In this document: one piece after another, positions 8,011 to 15,304 of the stretch
Layout: each line of letters begins with the position of its first letter
How positions within the stretch are numbered: position 1 is the first letter of the stretch
Assembly: GCA_035629175.1 (NCBI GenBank)
Contig: DASPIL010000048.1
Location: 1-64,000, forward strand
Source of the DNA: Verrucomicrobiia bacterium
GTDB taxonomy: Bacteria > Verrucomicrobiota > Verrucomicrobiia > Limisphaerales > DASXHY01
Direction: 5' to 3'
Length of the DNA stretch: 64,000 nt
Program-made: the position numbers and the translations under genes
Notes under the pieces: model-generated
What the model was told of the DNA's origin: nothing
The model's input: only the letters and a program-made list of their open reading frames with translations
The model's database searches: none

Positions 8011-8617
8011 TGGTGGTTCCTTCCGTCAGTTTTTGGAGTTGTGACCCGAGCGATTCCTTAAGCTTTTCAATTTCGCTGCGGGACAAAATTTGCAGCTTCA
8101 CTTCGTCCATCCCTTTGCCGCGGGCCGGGAGTTCGGAAACGAACACGCGGTCGAGCTCGCTGAACAACGTCGACTGCGCTTTCGCGATTCCGTCGGCTAC
8201 CGATCCGCGGTCGATGACTCGCTTCTCTTTCTCCGCGAGCTCAACGCGCTTGAGCAGCACGTCCAGCTTCTTGCTCTCCTCACCCCAGTTCACCGTTGAG
8301 TCGGTCATCATCGTGGTGAACAGCCAGGGCAGGAACTCAGTGAAGTAAACCCGGCCGTGTTTGAACGCCGGACAGCCGAGAGACTTCGCCTGTTTCAGCA
8401 CCGCGATCGGCACCGAAGCCATCGCTGAGCACTGAGTCAGCGTATCGAAGATTGGCCACTCAAATTCCTGCGAACGTGGACGTCCGGCGTTCTCGCGCAA
8501 ACCGCCTCTGGGACGTTCGATGGCTTCAACTTTCTCGCGGTCTTTTCGAGTCGGAGAAACCGTCTTGGTGGCCTTGCCGGGTTTGATTCCGGGCTTTTTT
8601 GGAGTTTTGGTTCTCAT
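8000..8617 (-). CDS. Phage terminase small subunit (Nu1-like, tentative)
   Basis: A 205-residue protein upstream of the GpA-type terminase. The first 45 residues are very basic. Residues about 50-105 resemble a winged-helix DNA-binding unit (SVPIAVLKQAKSLGCPAF, then GRVYFTEFLPWL) like that of Nu1-type small terminases. The C-terminal half is a charged helix (KKLDVLLKRVELAEKEKRV), suiting oligomerisation. The role would be recognition of the packaging site and recruitment of the large subunit. The repeat-rich stretch directly upstream could contain that site. Confidence 0.75.
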   Translation of the reverse strand: MRTKTPKKPGIKPGKATKTVSPTRKDREKVEAIERPRGGLRENAGRPRSQEFEWPIFDTLTQCSAMASVPIAVLKQAKSLGCPAFKHGRVYFTEFLPWLFTTMMTDSTVNWGEESKKLDVLLKRVELAEKEKRVIDRGSVADGIAKAQSTLFSELDRVFVSELPARGKGMDEVKLQILSRSEIEKLKESLGSQLQKLTEGTTNEN

Positions 8618-8624
8618 GGATTCC

Positions 8625-8993
8625 TTAAGCGCCTAGCGGCCCCTGCATCCCGCCAAAAAGTGTAAGAGATTCCTTACAGGGGATTCCCCTAGGCAGCAGT
8701 TGCCGATTTCGAATAAACGGCGGCGTTTTTTGCTGACCTGCCCGAAACTCGTTGCAAGCCCGGATGAGTCGCCGCAGCAATGAGCCAACTGTGCAAATGC
8801 GCGAGGCGGATTGCACCGGTGTATTGCAAAAGATTCGTGTGCAAAATAAATCCCCCCTCCTTAGAGGGGGATTTTGCACACATCTTTTTGCACACCGTGC
8901 AAAGTCCGTGATTTGCACACCAGTTTGCACACTTTGCACACCTTCTTCCTTATTCAGGTTCAAGCTGTCGATTAGATTTGTTGTAAGTGACAT
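8625..8993 (-). CDS. Doubtful ORF across the iteron region
   Basis: A 122-codon reading frame fills the gap between the primase-helicase stop and the small terminase start, so position alone favours it in this tightly packed operon. However its sequence mostly translates the TTTGCACAC repeats (SVQTGVQ, CVQNPP, LFCT) and has an unusual Cys/Arg/Pro-rich composition with no recognisable domain. I consider it more likely that the stretch is a cis-acting site and the frame is open by chance, but a short gene cannot be excluded. Confidence 0.25.
   Translation of the reverse strand: MSLTTNLIDSLNLNKEEGVQSVQTGVQITDFARCAKRCVQNPPLRRGDLFCTRIFCNTPVQSASRICTVGSLLRRLIRACNEFRAGQQKTPPFIRNRQLLPRGIPCKESLTLFGGMQGPLGA
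8791..8941. repeat. DnaA-box-like iteron cluster, candidate phage origin or packaging site
   Basis: TTTGCACAC occurs five times in the same direction (8873, 8887, 8912, 8924, 8933). Inverted copies are GTGTGCAAA at 8837 and GTGCAAA at 8791 and 8897. Three copies read as TTTTGCACA (8872, 8886, and 8838-8846 on the other strand) fit the relaxed DnaA-box consensus TTWTNCACA exactly; the rest differ at the first base. The cluster lies between the primase-helicase and small terminase genes. The phage also encodes a DnaA domain IV protein. A packaging-site role is the main alternative. Confidence 0.75.
8837..8881. other. Large inverted repeat (cruciform) inside the iteron cluster
   Basis: The left arm GTGTGCAAAA-TAAA-TCCCCC (8837-8856) and the right arm GGGGGATTTTGCACAC (8866-8881) match over 16 bp, with only a 4-base TAAA bulge in the left arm and a nine-base loop. 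The arms end in iteron copies, so the structure joins two boxes head to head. The G/C-run core would make a very stable hairpin in single-stranded DNA or RNA. It could be an origin element, a packaging signal or a terminator-like structure. Confidence 0.7.
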
Positions 8994-9005
8994 ACAGGTT
9001 GAGAC

Positions 9006-11114
9006 TTACGCGTTTTTTCCTTTGAAATAGGCATCCTCATGGCAGGTGAGCTTTTCGGACTCGAGCATGAGCTCTATAGCACTTCGGATTGTGCCATCTC
9101 CTACCCCGACCATCCTCTTGGGGCATTCCTTCGATCCTAGCCATGTCTTAAATCGCCTGACGCACTCCCTTAGACTTAAACCCTCACCTGTCGTAGGGAA
9201 TCCAGCCAACAGGGTATGGCTGTTCATGCTGGCAATCTGCTGTGGCTTCGTTGCTTTTTTCTCCTTCGGCTCCTGTGGTTCGGGCTCGTCCGGTGGGAGC
9301 ATCTGTTCCCATTTGATACCGAAGCTGGCATGGCGGAGCCAAATCGACGTTGTGAAGGTTTCGTCCGGGTTCTTGGCCCAGGCGCGCTTTCCGCGTTTTG
9401 CCATCTTTAGCTCGAATTCGGTCTCGGTGACCGGCTTGAGCATCATCACCGCCCGAGCCCAGTTCACCAACTCTGAGGACCCAAGGCCTGCGTATGCCCA
9501 ATCGATGGCGTTCCAGCCGGCGGTCTCCCGGGCCGATTTCGGCTTGCCCGTATGATGAATCCCGATCATCACGACGCCGGTTGTCTCCAGCAGTGGATTG
9601 ATCATCTCGCGCAGAAAGATCGTCACCTCTTTCTGATCGTTCACGCTGATCCCGGCAAACGAAAGCAGGGGGTCAATCCACACGATGTCAGGCTTGTCCT
9701 CTTCGATCATCCGTTGAAGCCGTTTGATGAATTCGGAGCCAACGGAACGCGTCTCGGTGCGAAACAAGATGTTTGAGTTGACCGTTTGAAAAGCCTCCTC
9801 GGCATCAAATTCGCTCAAACTGTGGGCCTTTGCGACGCCTTGAACCATCTCCGCCAGGTCGTATCGATCGTTCTCCGCCTGAACGACTAGGGATCGAAGA
9901 GGCTTGGCGCATTCAATGCCATACGCTGCAAACCCGAGCGCCCAAGCGATCGCAAATTCAAGGATCAGGGACGACTTTCCAATCCCCGACGGGCCGAGTA
10001 GCCAACCGGACTTTCCGCGGCACAGGTATCGGGTCGTTCGGCCGTCATGGAACCCGATGACGCAGTTCGGATCATTCGAGGTGTCTAGTGCCAGGAGGTC
10101 GCTGAACCTGATCGGAGGTGGCAGCCTGTCGTCGCTACTCTCTTTTGCCCACTCCGCAAACGAATCACAACCTACATTGAGTGCCAAGAGCTCCTGTCTG
10201 GCAGCGCCGCGTTCGCAGAACGGCAATCGCGAGAACCGCGACGGGTTCTTGTTCTTCTCATCCGGCTTATAGTCAGCGAAATGCGCGTAGAGCGCTTTGA
10301 CGCGATCATCGAACTCGCGTCGGTCCTTCGCGTCGACCTTCACCCACGCGTGAATTGACTTTTTGCCAGAGCTGATGATTGCCGTGCAGGGAATACGCGA
10401 TTGCAGGATGATGCTGTATTGTTCTTCGCGGCTAATCTCGTCGAACTCCAGCAGCGCGTGGCGGAATGCTGTGACGTCGGCATCCTTGGAGCCGCCGATT
10501 TTCATCGGGTTGACCGACACGAAGATTCCGTTTTTGTCTGACGTCTTGAGGAATCCGTTCGGGTTGCCTTTGTGCGCGTCGAGCTTGCGCAGCCATTCCT
10601 CGCGGGAAAGCGTCACGCCAGCGTCGCGTGGAATCTCTCGACCCTCGTCCCCGGTGCGAGCGATTGCGATCCTGATTCCCTCGGAAGGCTGAAACGCAGC
10701 CCGGAGAAACTGACGTGCTCCATCAGGCATCGGATCAGGAAGCTCGGCTGCGTCTGAGACTTCGTATCGTGGAGCCTTCTTGGCGGGTGTCGGGGCAGCG
10801 GTCGGTCTCGCAGTTGGCGGCGGGACGGCTCGCGACATCTTGTATCGCACCCCGTTCCGAATGAGCTTTCCACGTTTGGCGGGGTCAGCGCGTCGCTCCG
10901 CATCGGCCAGCTTGTGTTCAATCTCGCGCTCAGACCACGCTGGCGAACACCGCGCGGAATACTCAGCCATCAGCGGCCGCGCGTCAGACGGCGAGAGTGC
11001 AAATCCTTCGATCAGCGCCATCGCGACGGCGAACGTCTGATTGTGTCCACCATCGCCAGAGACAGCGGATGGTATTGCGTTAAGGTAACGTTGAGCTTGT
11101 TCGATGACGGTCAT
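9006..11114 (-). CDS. Phage primase-helicase (primase-like N-terminus, RepA/AAA_25 ATPase)
   Basis: A 702-residue replication protein. The N-terminus (about 1-75) has the GGH...GF.LS...CSPAWSE..IEHK pattern seen in phage primases. A middle region resembles archaeo-eukaryotic primases: an acidic LLEFDEIS motif near 223 and SGKKSIHAWV near 250 (sxH motif), then SRLPFCER. A RecA-like helicase follows with Walker A GPSGIGKSS at about 374-382 and an IVWIDPLLSF Walker B. I chose Met at 11,114 because homology-like sequence begins there; a start at 11,153 is possible. It probably unwinds the phage origin and primes synthesis. Confidence 0.88.
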   Translation of the reverse strand: MTVIEQAQRYLNAIPSAVSGDGGHNQTFAVAMALIEGFALSPSDARPLMAEYSARCSPAWSEREIEHKLADAERRADPAKRGKLIRNGVRYKMSRAVPPPTARPTAAPTPAKKAPRYEVSDAAELPDPMPDGARQFLRAAFQPSEGIRIAIARTGDEGREIPRDAGVTLSREEWLRKLDAHKGNPNGFLKTSDKNGIFVSVNPMKIGGSKDADVTAFRHALLEFDEISREEQYSIILQSRIPCTAIISSGKKSIHAWVKVDAKDRREFDDRVKALYAHFADYKPDEKNKNPSRFSRLPFCERGAARQELLALNVGCDSFAEWAKESSDDRLPPPIRFSDLLALDTSNDPNCVIGFHDGRTTRYLCRGKSGWLLGPSGIGKSSLILEFAIAWALGFAAYGIECAKPLRSLVVQAENDRYDLAEMVQGVAKAHSLSEFDAEEAFQTVNSNILFRTETRSVGSEFIKRLQRMIEEDKPDIVWIDPLLSFAGISVNDQKEVTIFLREMINPLLETTGVVMIGIHHTGKPKSARETAGWNAIDWAYAGLGSSELVNWARAVMMLKPVTETEFELKMAKRGKRAWAKNPDETFTTSIWLRHASFGIKWEQMLPPDEPEPQEPKEKKATKPQQIASMNSHTLLAGFPTTGEGLSLRECVRRFKTWLGSKECPKRMVGVGDGTIRSAIELMLESEKLTCHEDAYFKGKNA

Positions 11115-11502
11115 TGAGAGTGGTGAAGAATTCCTCGATTGAACGAACGACATGGACGGTATGACCGAGCTTCGCAGCCCACGCTTTGATCGCGAGCTGA
11201 TCGGGCGACAGTTTTCCAGTTGCAGTTTTACACTCGATCAAAAGCACGCGACCTGAGTCGCACAGGATGATGAAATCCGGCTCTCCTGCTGTTCGATGCG
11301 TGCGCTCTGACATCGCGCCGTGGAACACAACCCATCCGCGGCGACGACACTCGCAGAATATTTGTTCGTGCAGTTCAGCCTCGCGTTTGATCTTTGGTGC
11401 GAACGCGATTTCAGGGCCGTCTTTGACCGGAACCTTGATGATTCGTGAATTGTGCCGGGCGACATCGGCATCAGACCAATTGGCGAAAGGATTGCGGCTC
11501 AT
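11080..11502 (-). CDS. VRR-NUC domain nuclease
   Basis: A 140-residue protein with the compact PD-(D/E)XK fold of VRR-NUC nucleases. Candidate catalytic residues are Asp76 in GEPDFIIL and Glu90/Lys92 in LLIECKT, with HGAMSERTHRTAG just before. Stand-alone VRR-NUC proteins are common in phage replication modules and cut branched DNA. The ATG at 11,502 overlaps the helicase stop (ATGA), which decides against a 69-residue upstream extension. The downstream gene begins inside its 3' end. It probably works with the adjacent DEAD helicase as a processing pair. Confidence 0.87.
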   Translation of the reverse strand: MSRNPFANWSDADVARHNSRIIKVPVKDGPEIAFAPKIKREAELHEQIFCECRRRGWVVFHGAMSERTHRTAGEPDFIILCDSGRVLLIECKTATGKLSPDQLAIKAWAAKLGHTVHVVRSIEEFFTTLNDRHRTSSTLP

Positions 11503-13094
11503 ATCATCTGTGGTTGCTTCTTGCGCTCCTTGAGAGCTTTGAAAAATCGTCCTGCCTGCGCGGCGGTGACGTTGTCGAAATCGGTGATGCCGACCTGAGC
11601 GGACAGGCCACGCATGCGCTTCATAAGGCCGATCGCCTTCGGGGCCGCAAGCCGCGGCCGAAGGTTCTTGAAGTGCAGGTCGAGCAGTTTTGTCGCGTGT
11701 CCAAAACACGTCACAGTTGAAGGATCAATCTTGGCTCGCTTGAGCAGCTTCTCTTGCGCAACGCTGACGGCGGCAGTTTCCCACCCCATCGTGGGCTCGT
11801 AGTCGGCGGCTTCGAATGCACCATGATCGATCGCAAACTCGGCGGCTGAAAACTCGAAATTATTGGACTTCTTGTTCCGCTGTTCTTCCAACCTCTTCCT
11901 AAGTGCGATCTCACGTTGGCCGACAGCGTCGTTTGATACTTCGATCAAATCGACTTGGAGTCCTTCAGCGATATCACCCGGAATCGCTCCGGTCTTTTGC
12001 ATTGCAAGTTCGGTGATGATCTCGGCCTCGGCTTCAGTCTTTGCGACCAGGTGCGCCGGGCGGCAGACCATGTTTTTGCCTGACTGATACAGGAAGTCCA
12101 ACAGCAGCAGGTCCTCCTTTCCGGGGCAGATGCGGGTCCCTCGTCCAACGCACTGCATATAGAGTGAGATGGACTTTGTGGGACGCAGCATGACAATGCA
12201 GTCGATGGACGGCTCGTCATAACCACGGGTCAGTAGCGCTGAGTTGCAAAGGATGTCGAATTCTCCACGAGCGAAGCGCTTCAGCTTTTCGTCCCGATCT
12301 TCCGATTCGCCGTCAATGTGCTCGGCGTTCAGTCCAAGGTCCTGACAGATCGAAACGAACTTCTGAGATGTCTTGATAAGAGGCAGGAACACCATTGTCT
12401 TGCGGAACATCGCGTGGTCGACGATTCCGCGGGCGACGGCCTCCAAGTAGGGCTCGATTGCTTCGTGCAACTGATTCTTGTCGTAGTCGGAGCCGTTCTC
12501 TGTCCGCGCCATTCCGACGTTCTTCAAGTCGATCGGGAGCGGCAGCATCTGAATCTTGATGCGCGACAGAAATCCCTGATTGATCAAATCCAGCAGCTTG
12601 ATCTCGCACGCGACATTCTCATAGAAGCTGCCGAGCTCCTTCTGATCAGTCCGCCAGGGCGTAGCAGTAAAGCCACACGTGCGCGCATCGAAGTGCTTCA
12701 AGACCTTCTGCCAGATGTCTGAGACGGATTTGTCTGCCTCGTCGGCAATGACGAGTGAGAAGTGATTCTTGGACCAGTTGTCCAGTCGCCGAACCATGCT
12801 TTGCACCGTGGACACAACGACAGGCGCAGAGTGGGACGCCGAGAACTCAGCCTTTTCGGCGTCGCCGCGGATTCCAGATGTTCGCTCCAGCTTCTCCAGC
12901 GCTTGCCAGACGAGTTCGTTTTGATCGACAAGGATCAGCGTGCGCTGACTGCGCTGCCATTCGATCTTTGCCAGGTGCGAGAAGCAGACCGTCTTTCCGG
13001 ATCCAGTGGGCGAAACAACCAGCTGGCGCGAGAACTCAGCCCAGCCTTTGTTTACGGCCTCGACGATCTGCTGTTGGTAGGGACGGAGGTTCAT
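11499..13094 (-). CDS. Superfamily 2 DEAD/DEAH-box helicase
   Basis: A 531-residue DNA helicase of the phage DEXD/H type. It starts with RPYQQQIVEAV (Q-like motif), Walker A SPTGSGKT at 28-35, DEAD at 118-121, motif III TATPWR at about 143-148, and a C-terminal helicase half with LTRGYDEP and the motif VI-like QCVGRGTRICPGK. This family resembles type I restriction R-subunit and UvrB-like helicases and is frequent beside VRR-NUC and primase genes in phages. Start and stop are coupled by four-base overlaps to the methyltransferase and the nuclease. Confidence 0.9.
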   Translation of the reverse strand: MNLRPYQQQIVEAVNKGWAEFSRQLVVSPTGSGKTVCFSHLAKIEWQRSQRTLILVDQNELVWQALEKLERTSGIRGDAEKAEFSASHSAPVVVSTVQSMVRRLDNWSKNHFSLVIADEADKSVSDIWQKVLKHFDARTCGFTATPWRTDQKELGSFYENVACEIKLLDLINQGFLSRIKIQMLPLPIDLKNVGMARTENGSDYDKNQLHEAIEPYLEAVARGIVDHAMFRKTMVFLPLIKTSQKFVSICQDLGLNAEHIDGESEDRDEKLKRFARGEFDILCNSALLTRGYDEPSIDCIVMLRPTKSISLYMQCVGRGTRICPGKEDLLLLDFLYQSGKNMVCRPAHLVAKTEAEAEIITELAMQKTGAIPGDIAEGLQVDLIEVSNDAVGQREIALRKRLEEQRNKKSNNFEFSAAEFAIDHGAFEAADYEPTMGWETAAVSVAQEKLLKRAKIDPSTVTCFGHATKLLDLHFKNLRPRLAAPKAIGLMKRMRGLSAQVGITDFDNVTAAQAGRFFKALKERKKQPQMI

Positions 13095-14674
13095 GACCGC
13101 TGCGTCAAGGCGGCTCGGACAAGCGCTTTTGCGAGGTTCTTTGGAACGGCGTTGCCGATCTGCTTTACGACCTGCGTAGTGTTGCCGGTGAACTTGTAGC
13201 CACGCGGGAAGCCTTGAGCGGCTGCAAGCTCGTGCGGTTTCAACATGCGAAAACGAATGTCGAGCAGGTATTTCTCGCCGTGAATTTCGACGGTCGGCAT
13301 CACGAGTCCGAAGCGGTCTTTCGTGGTGACAGTTGGGAGCGGCTTATCGACGCTCTGTGCGTCCCCCTTGCCGTAGAAGGAAACCAGGCATGGCTGAACC
13401 AGCCTTATGCCGCGCGACGTCGTCGTGATTGTCCCGAGTGGTTCGTGAACGCTTTGGGGTGCAGCCCCGTTGAACTGGGGCACAATGAACGGCTGAACGA
13501 GTGAGATGGCGCCCGACGTTGCTACGGTTGGCAAGGGCTCAGATGCGGGACGTGGTTGTGCCCCCGATTGCTGGCCGATGACGAACGGCTCGCACAGTGC
13601 CCACTCGCCGCGATTCCCCGCCACGGTTGGCAGCGGGACATGCGTGCCGCGCACACGGCGACCGTCCCCGTTTATGTCACCTCCATTTCCGTGGGCGCAC
13701 TGAATGAGGTAAGGCTCGCACAAACCGAGGTGACCACCGCCTGCCGTCAGCGCTGGCGCTGGCTTGTCCAAATCTTTCGCGTCGCAATTGCCACGTAGAT
13801 GAACCAAGTAAGGCTCTGCTACCGCCATCGCTCCACCTTTCGCGGTGGTGATGGTTGGCAGCGGTAGATCAAAGCTTCGGACGCTGCCTTGATGCTCCAT
13901 GTGGATCGTGAACGGCTTGAGGCCAAACCTCTCAAGCCCGATCATGATCCGGTTCAGTGTCTTGTCAGCGAGCGGCTTTTTGCGGCCGTAGATGGATTTG
14001 CCTTCAAGCTTCCAATCAATGATATCCCTGGCTGGCACCCATCGCTTCCTGGCGCCGAACATATCTTCGGTCGCAACTGGGGCGTGTGTCGGCTCTGGCC
14101 AGACGATCTTGCGACGACCGCGCACCGCGTAGACAAAAAGCCGTTTCCGTGTCGTTGGGTCGCCGTAGTCCGCAGCGCAGAGAACACGCCAGTCGACGCG
14201 ATAGCCGAGCGACTCAAGGCAGCTCACCCAGGCTGAGAAGACTTCGCCCTTTTTCGTCTTGAGCGGCCGGCCGTCAGTCCCGATCGCGCCCCACGAAACA
14301 AACTCCTTCACGTTTTCGATCAGGATGATCGACGGCCGCAGAGCTTCAGCCCATCGAACGACACACCACGCGGTTGCGCGGGACTGATCATTGATTGGCT
14401 TTCCACCGCGAGCGATCGAGTGATGGGTGCATTCCGGTGAGGCCCAGAGGATGTCCAGCTCGCCTTCCCCGTAGAGATCGCGAGGGTTCAGCGCGTCGAG
14501 CGATGCGCAGAGATGGCGCGCGTCCGGATGGTTTTGCGTGTGCGTCGCTACGGCAACCTCCCAATGATTTATTGCGGTAAGGTCGCACTCGTGGCCGAGT
14601 TCCTGACAGGCTTCAACAAGGCCCGTGGACGTTCCACCAGCTCCGCAGAAAAGGTCGGCAGCTTTGAGTTTCAT
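13091..14674 (-). CDS. DNA (cytosine-5) methyltransferase with repeated target-recognition region
   Basis: A 527-residue C5 methyltransferase. Motif I DLFCGAGG is at 7-14, catalytic Cys82 lies in SPECTHHS, motif VI ENV at 120-122, motif VIII TTRKR at 174-178 and motif X GNAVP at 507-511. Between motifs VIII and IX/X, residues about 270-460 hold six repeats of 32-42 residues, each beginning with a P-L-P-T-(I/V)-T-T-like turn and most continuing to an EP(Y/F)-like step. Phages use such enzymes to protect DNA from host restriction; no matching endonuclease is adjacent. Overlaps couple it to both neighbours. Confidence 0.92.
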   Translation of the reverse strand: MKLKAADLFCGAGGTSTGLVEACQELGHECDLTAINHWEVAVATHTQNHPDARHLCASLDALNPRDLYGEGELDILWASPECTHHSIARGGKPINDQSRATAWCVVRWAEALRPSIILIENVKEFVSWGAIGTDGRPLKTKKGEVFSAWVSCLESLGYRVDWRVLCAADYGDPTTRKRLFVYAVRGRRKIVWPEPTHAPVATEDMFGARKRWVPARDIIDWKLEGKSIYGRKKPLADKTLNRIMIGLERFGLKPFTIHMEHQGSVRSFDLPLPTITTAKGGAMAVAEPYLVHLRGNCDAKDLDKPAPALTAGGGHLGLCEPYLIQCAHGNGGDINGDGRRVRGTHVPLPTVAGNRGEWALCEPFVIGQQSGAQPRPASEPLPTVATSGAISLVQPFIVPQFNGAAPQSVHEPLGTITTTSRGIRLVQPCLVSFYGKGDAQSVDKPLPTVTTKDRFGLVMPTVEIHGEKYLLDIRFRMLKPHELAAAQGFPRGYKFTGNTTQVVKQIGNAVPKNLAKALVRAALTQRS

Positions 14675-15096
14675 ATCGCAGCAGGTGCCGACTTGATCTT
14701 GTTCCGCAAATGCTCCACGTCAGAGCGATCCCCAGCGCATGTCTCGCATCTATCGCTTACGGTTTGGATTGCATGAAGGACGGTTCCATGATCGCGATGG
14801 AATTGACGCCCAACCTCGCTGATGCTTTGGTTCGTGAATTCACAACTCAAAGCCATTGCAACCTGTCGAGCCCACGCGACTCTTGGCGTTCGGTTGCGGA
14901 CATCAATCACGGTCACGGATAACCCGTAGTGATGCGCGACGAGCTTTTTGATCTCGTCGATTGGCTGCGGGTTGCTCGCCGGAGTGCGTCGCCTGAGCCA
15001 TTTTGTGAGGGCGGCTTCATATCTCTCCGCTGCGGCGGTTAATTCCGCTGTCGCAACGCGGACAGACTCGATGGAGCGTGAGGCTGTGATGGTCAT
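14671..15096 (-). CDS. Stand-alone DnaA domain IV-like DNA-binding protein
   Basis: A 141-residue protein. Residues about 45-125 match the C-terminal DNA-binding domain of DnaA: IKKLVAHHYGLSVTVIDVRNR, WARQVAMALSCEFTNQSISEVGRQF, and the signature RDHGTVLHAI at about 101-110. The AAA+ ATPase of DnaA is missing; the first 40 residues are an Ala/Glu/Arg helix. It may therefore bind DnaA-type boxes without ATP control, either to mark the phage origin or to compete with host DnaA. A set of TTWTNCACA-like boxes lies in the same prophage at 8791-8941. Coupled to the methyltransferase by ATGA. Confidence 0.88.
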   Translation of the reverse strand: MTITASRSIESVRVATAELTAAAERYEAALTKWLRRRTPASNPQPIDEIKKLVAHHYGLSVTVIDVRNRTPRVAWARQVAMALSCEFTNQSISEVGRQFHRDHGTVLHAIQTVSDRCETCAGDRSDVEHLRNKIKSAPAAI

Positions 15097-15097
15097 G

Positions 15098-15304
15098 CTA
15101 ATAGCCTCTCCCTGTGTTCTTCGCGTTCTCGACGGCGGCGATTACTTCCCGCGCAACCAGCGTGACTTCTTGATCAAGAACCTTCAGCACGATTAGGTCG
15201 CGATCGTTCCAATGACTCTCGATTCGCACGTGCGGCAAGCTTTCGAGTTGCTCCCGAGACTGGCCGTGAGACTCGACGACTGTCAGCTCGCTGGATGTTT
15301 TCAT
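15098..15304 (-). CDS. Small phage protein, unknown function
   Basis: A 68-residue protein between the helicase-methyltransferase fusion (ATGA overlap at 15,301-15,304) and the DnaA-like gene (one base gap). The second half (IVLKVLDQEVTLVAREVIAAVENAKN) looks like a strand plus an amphipathic helix. It has no Cys cluster, membrane segment or known domain. Tight packing supports it as a real gene. Confidence 0.65.
   Translation of the reverse strand: MKTSSELTVVESHGQSREQLESLPHVRIESHWNDRDLIVLKVLDQEVTLVAREVIAAVENAKNTGRGY

Noticed and set aside
8873-8941. CRISPR array
   Set aside because: Repeats are nine bases with irregular 0 to 16 base spacers, more like iterons than CRISPR, and no cas genes are near.
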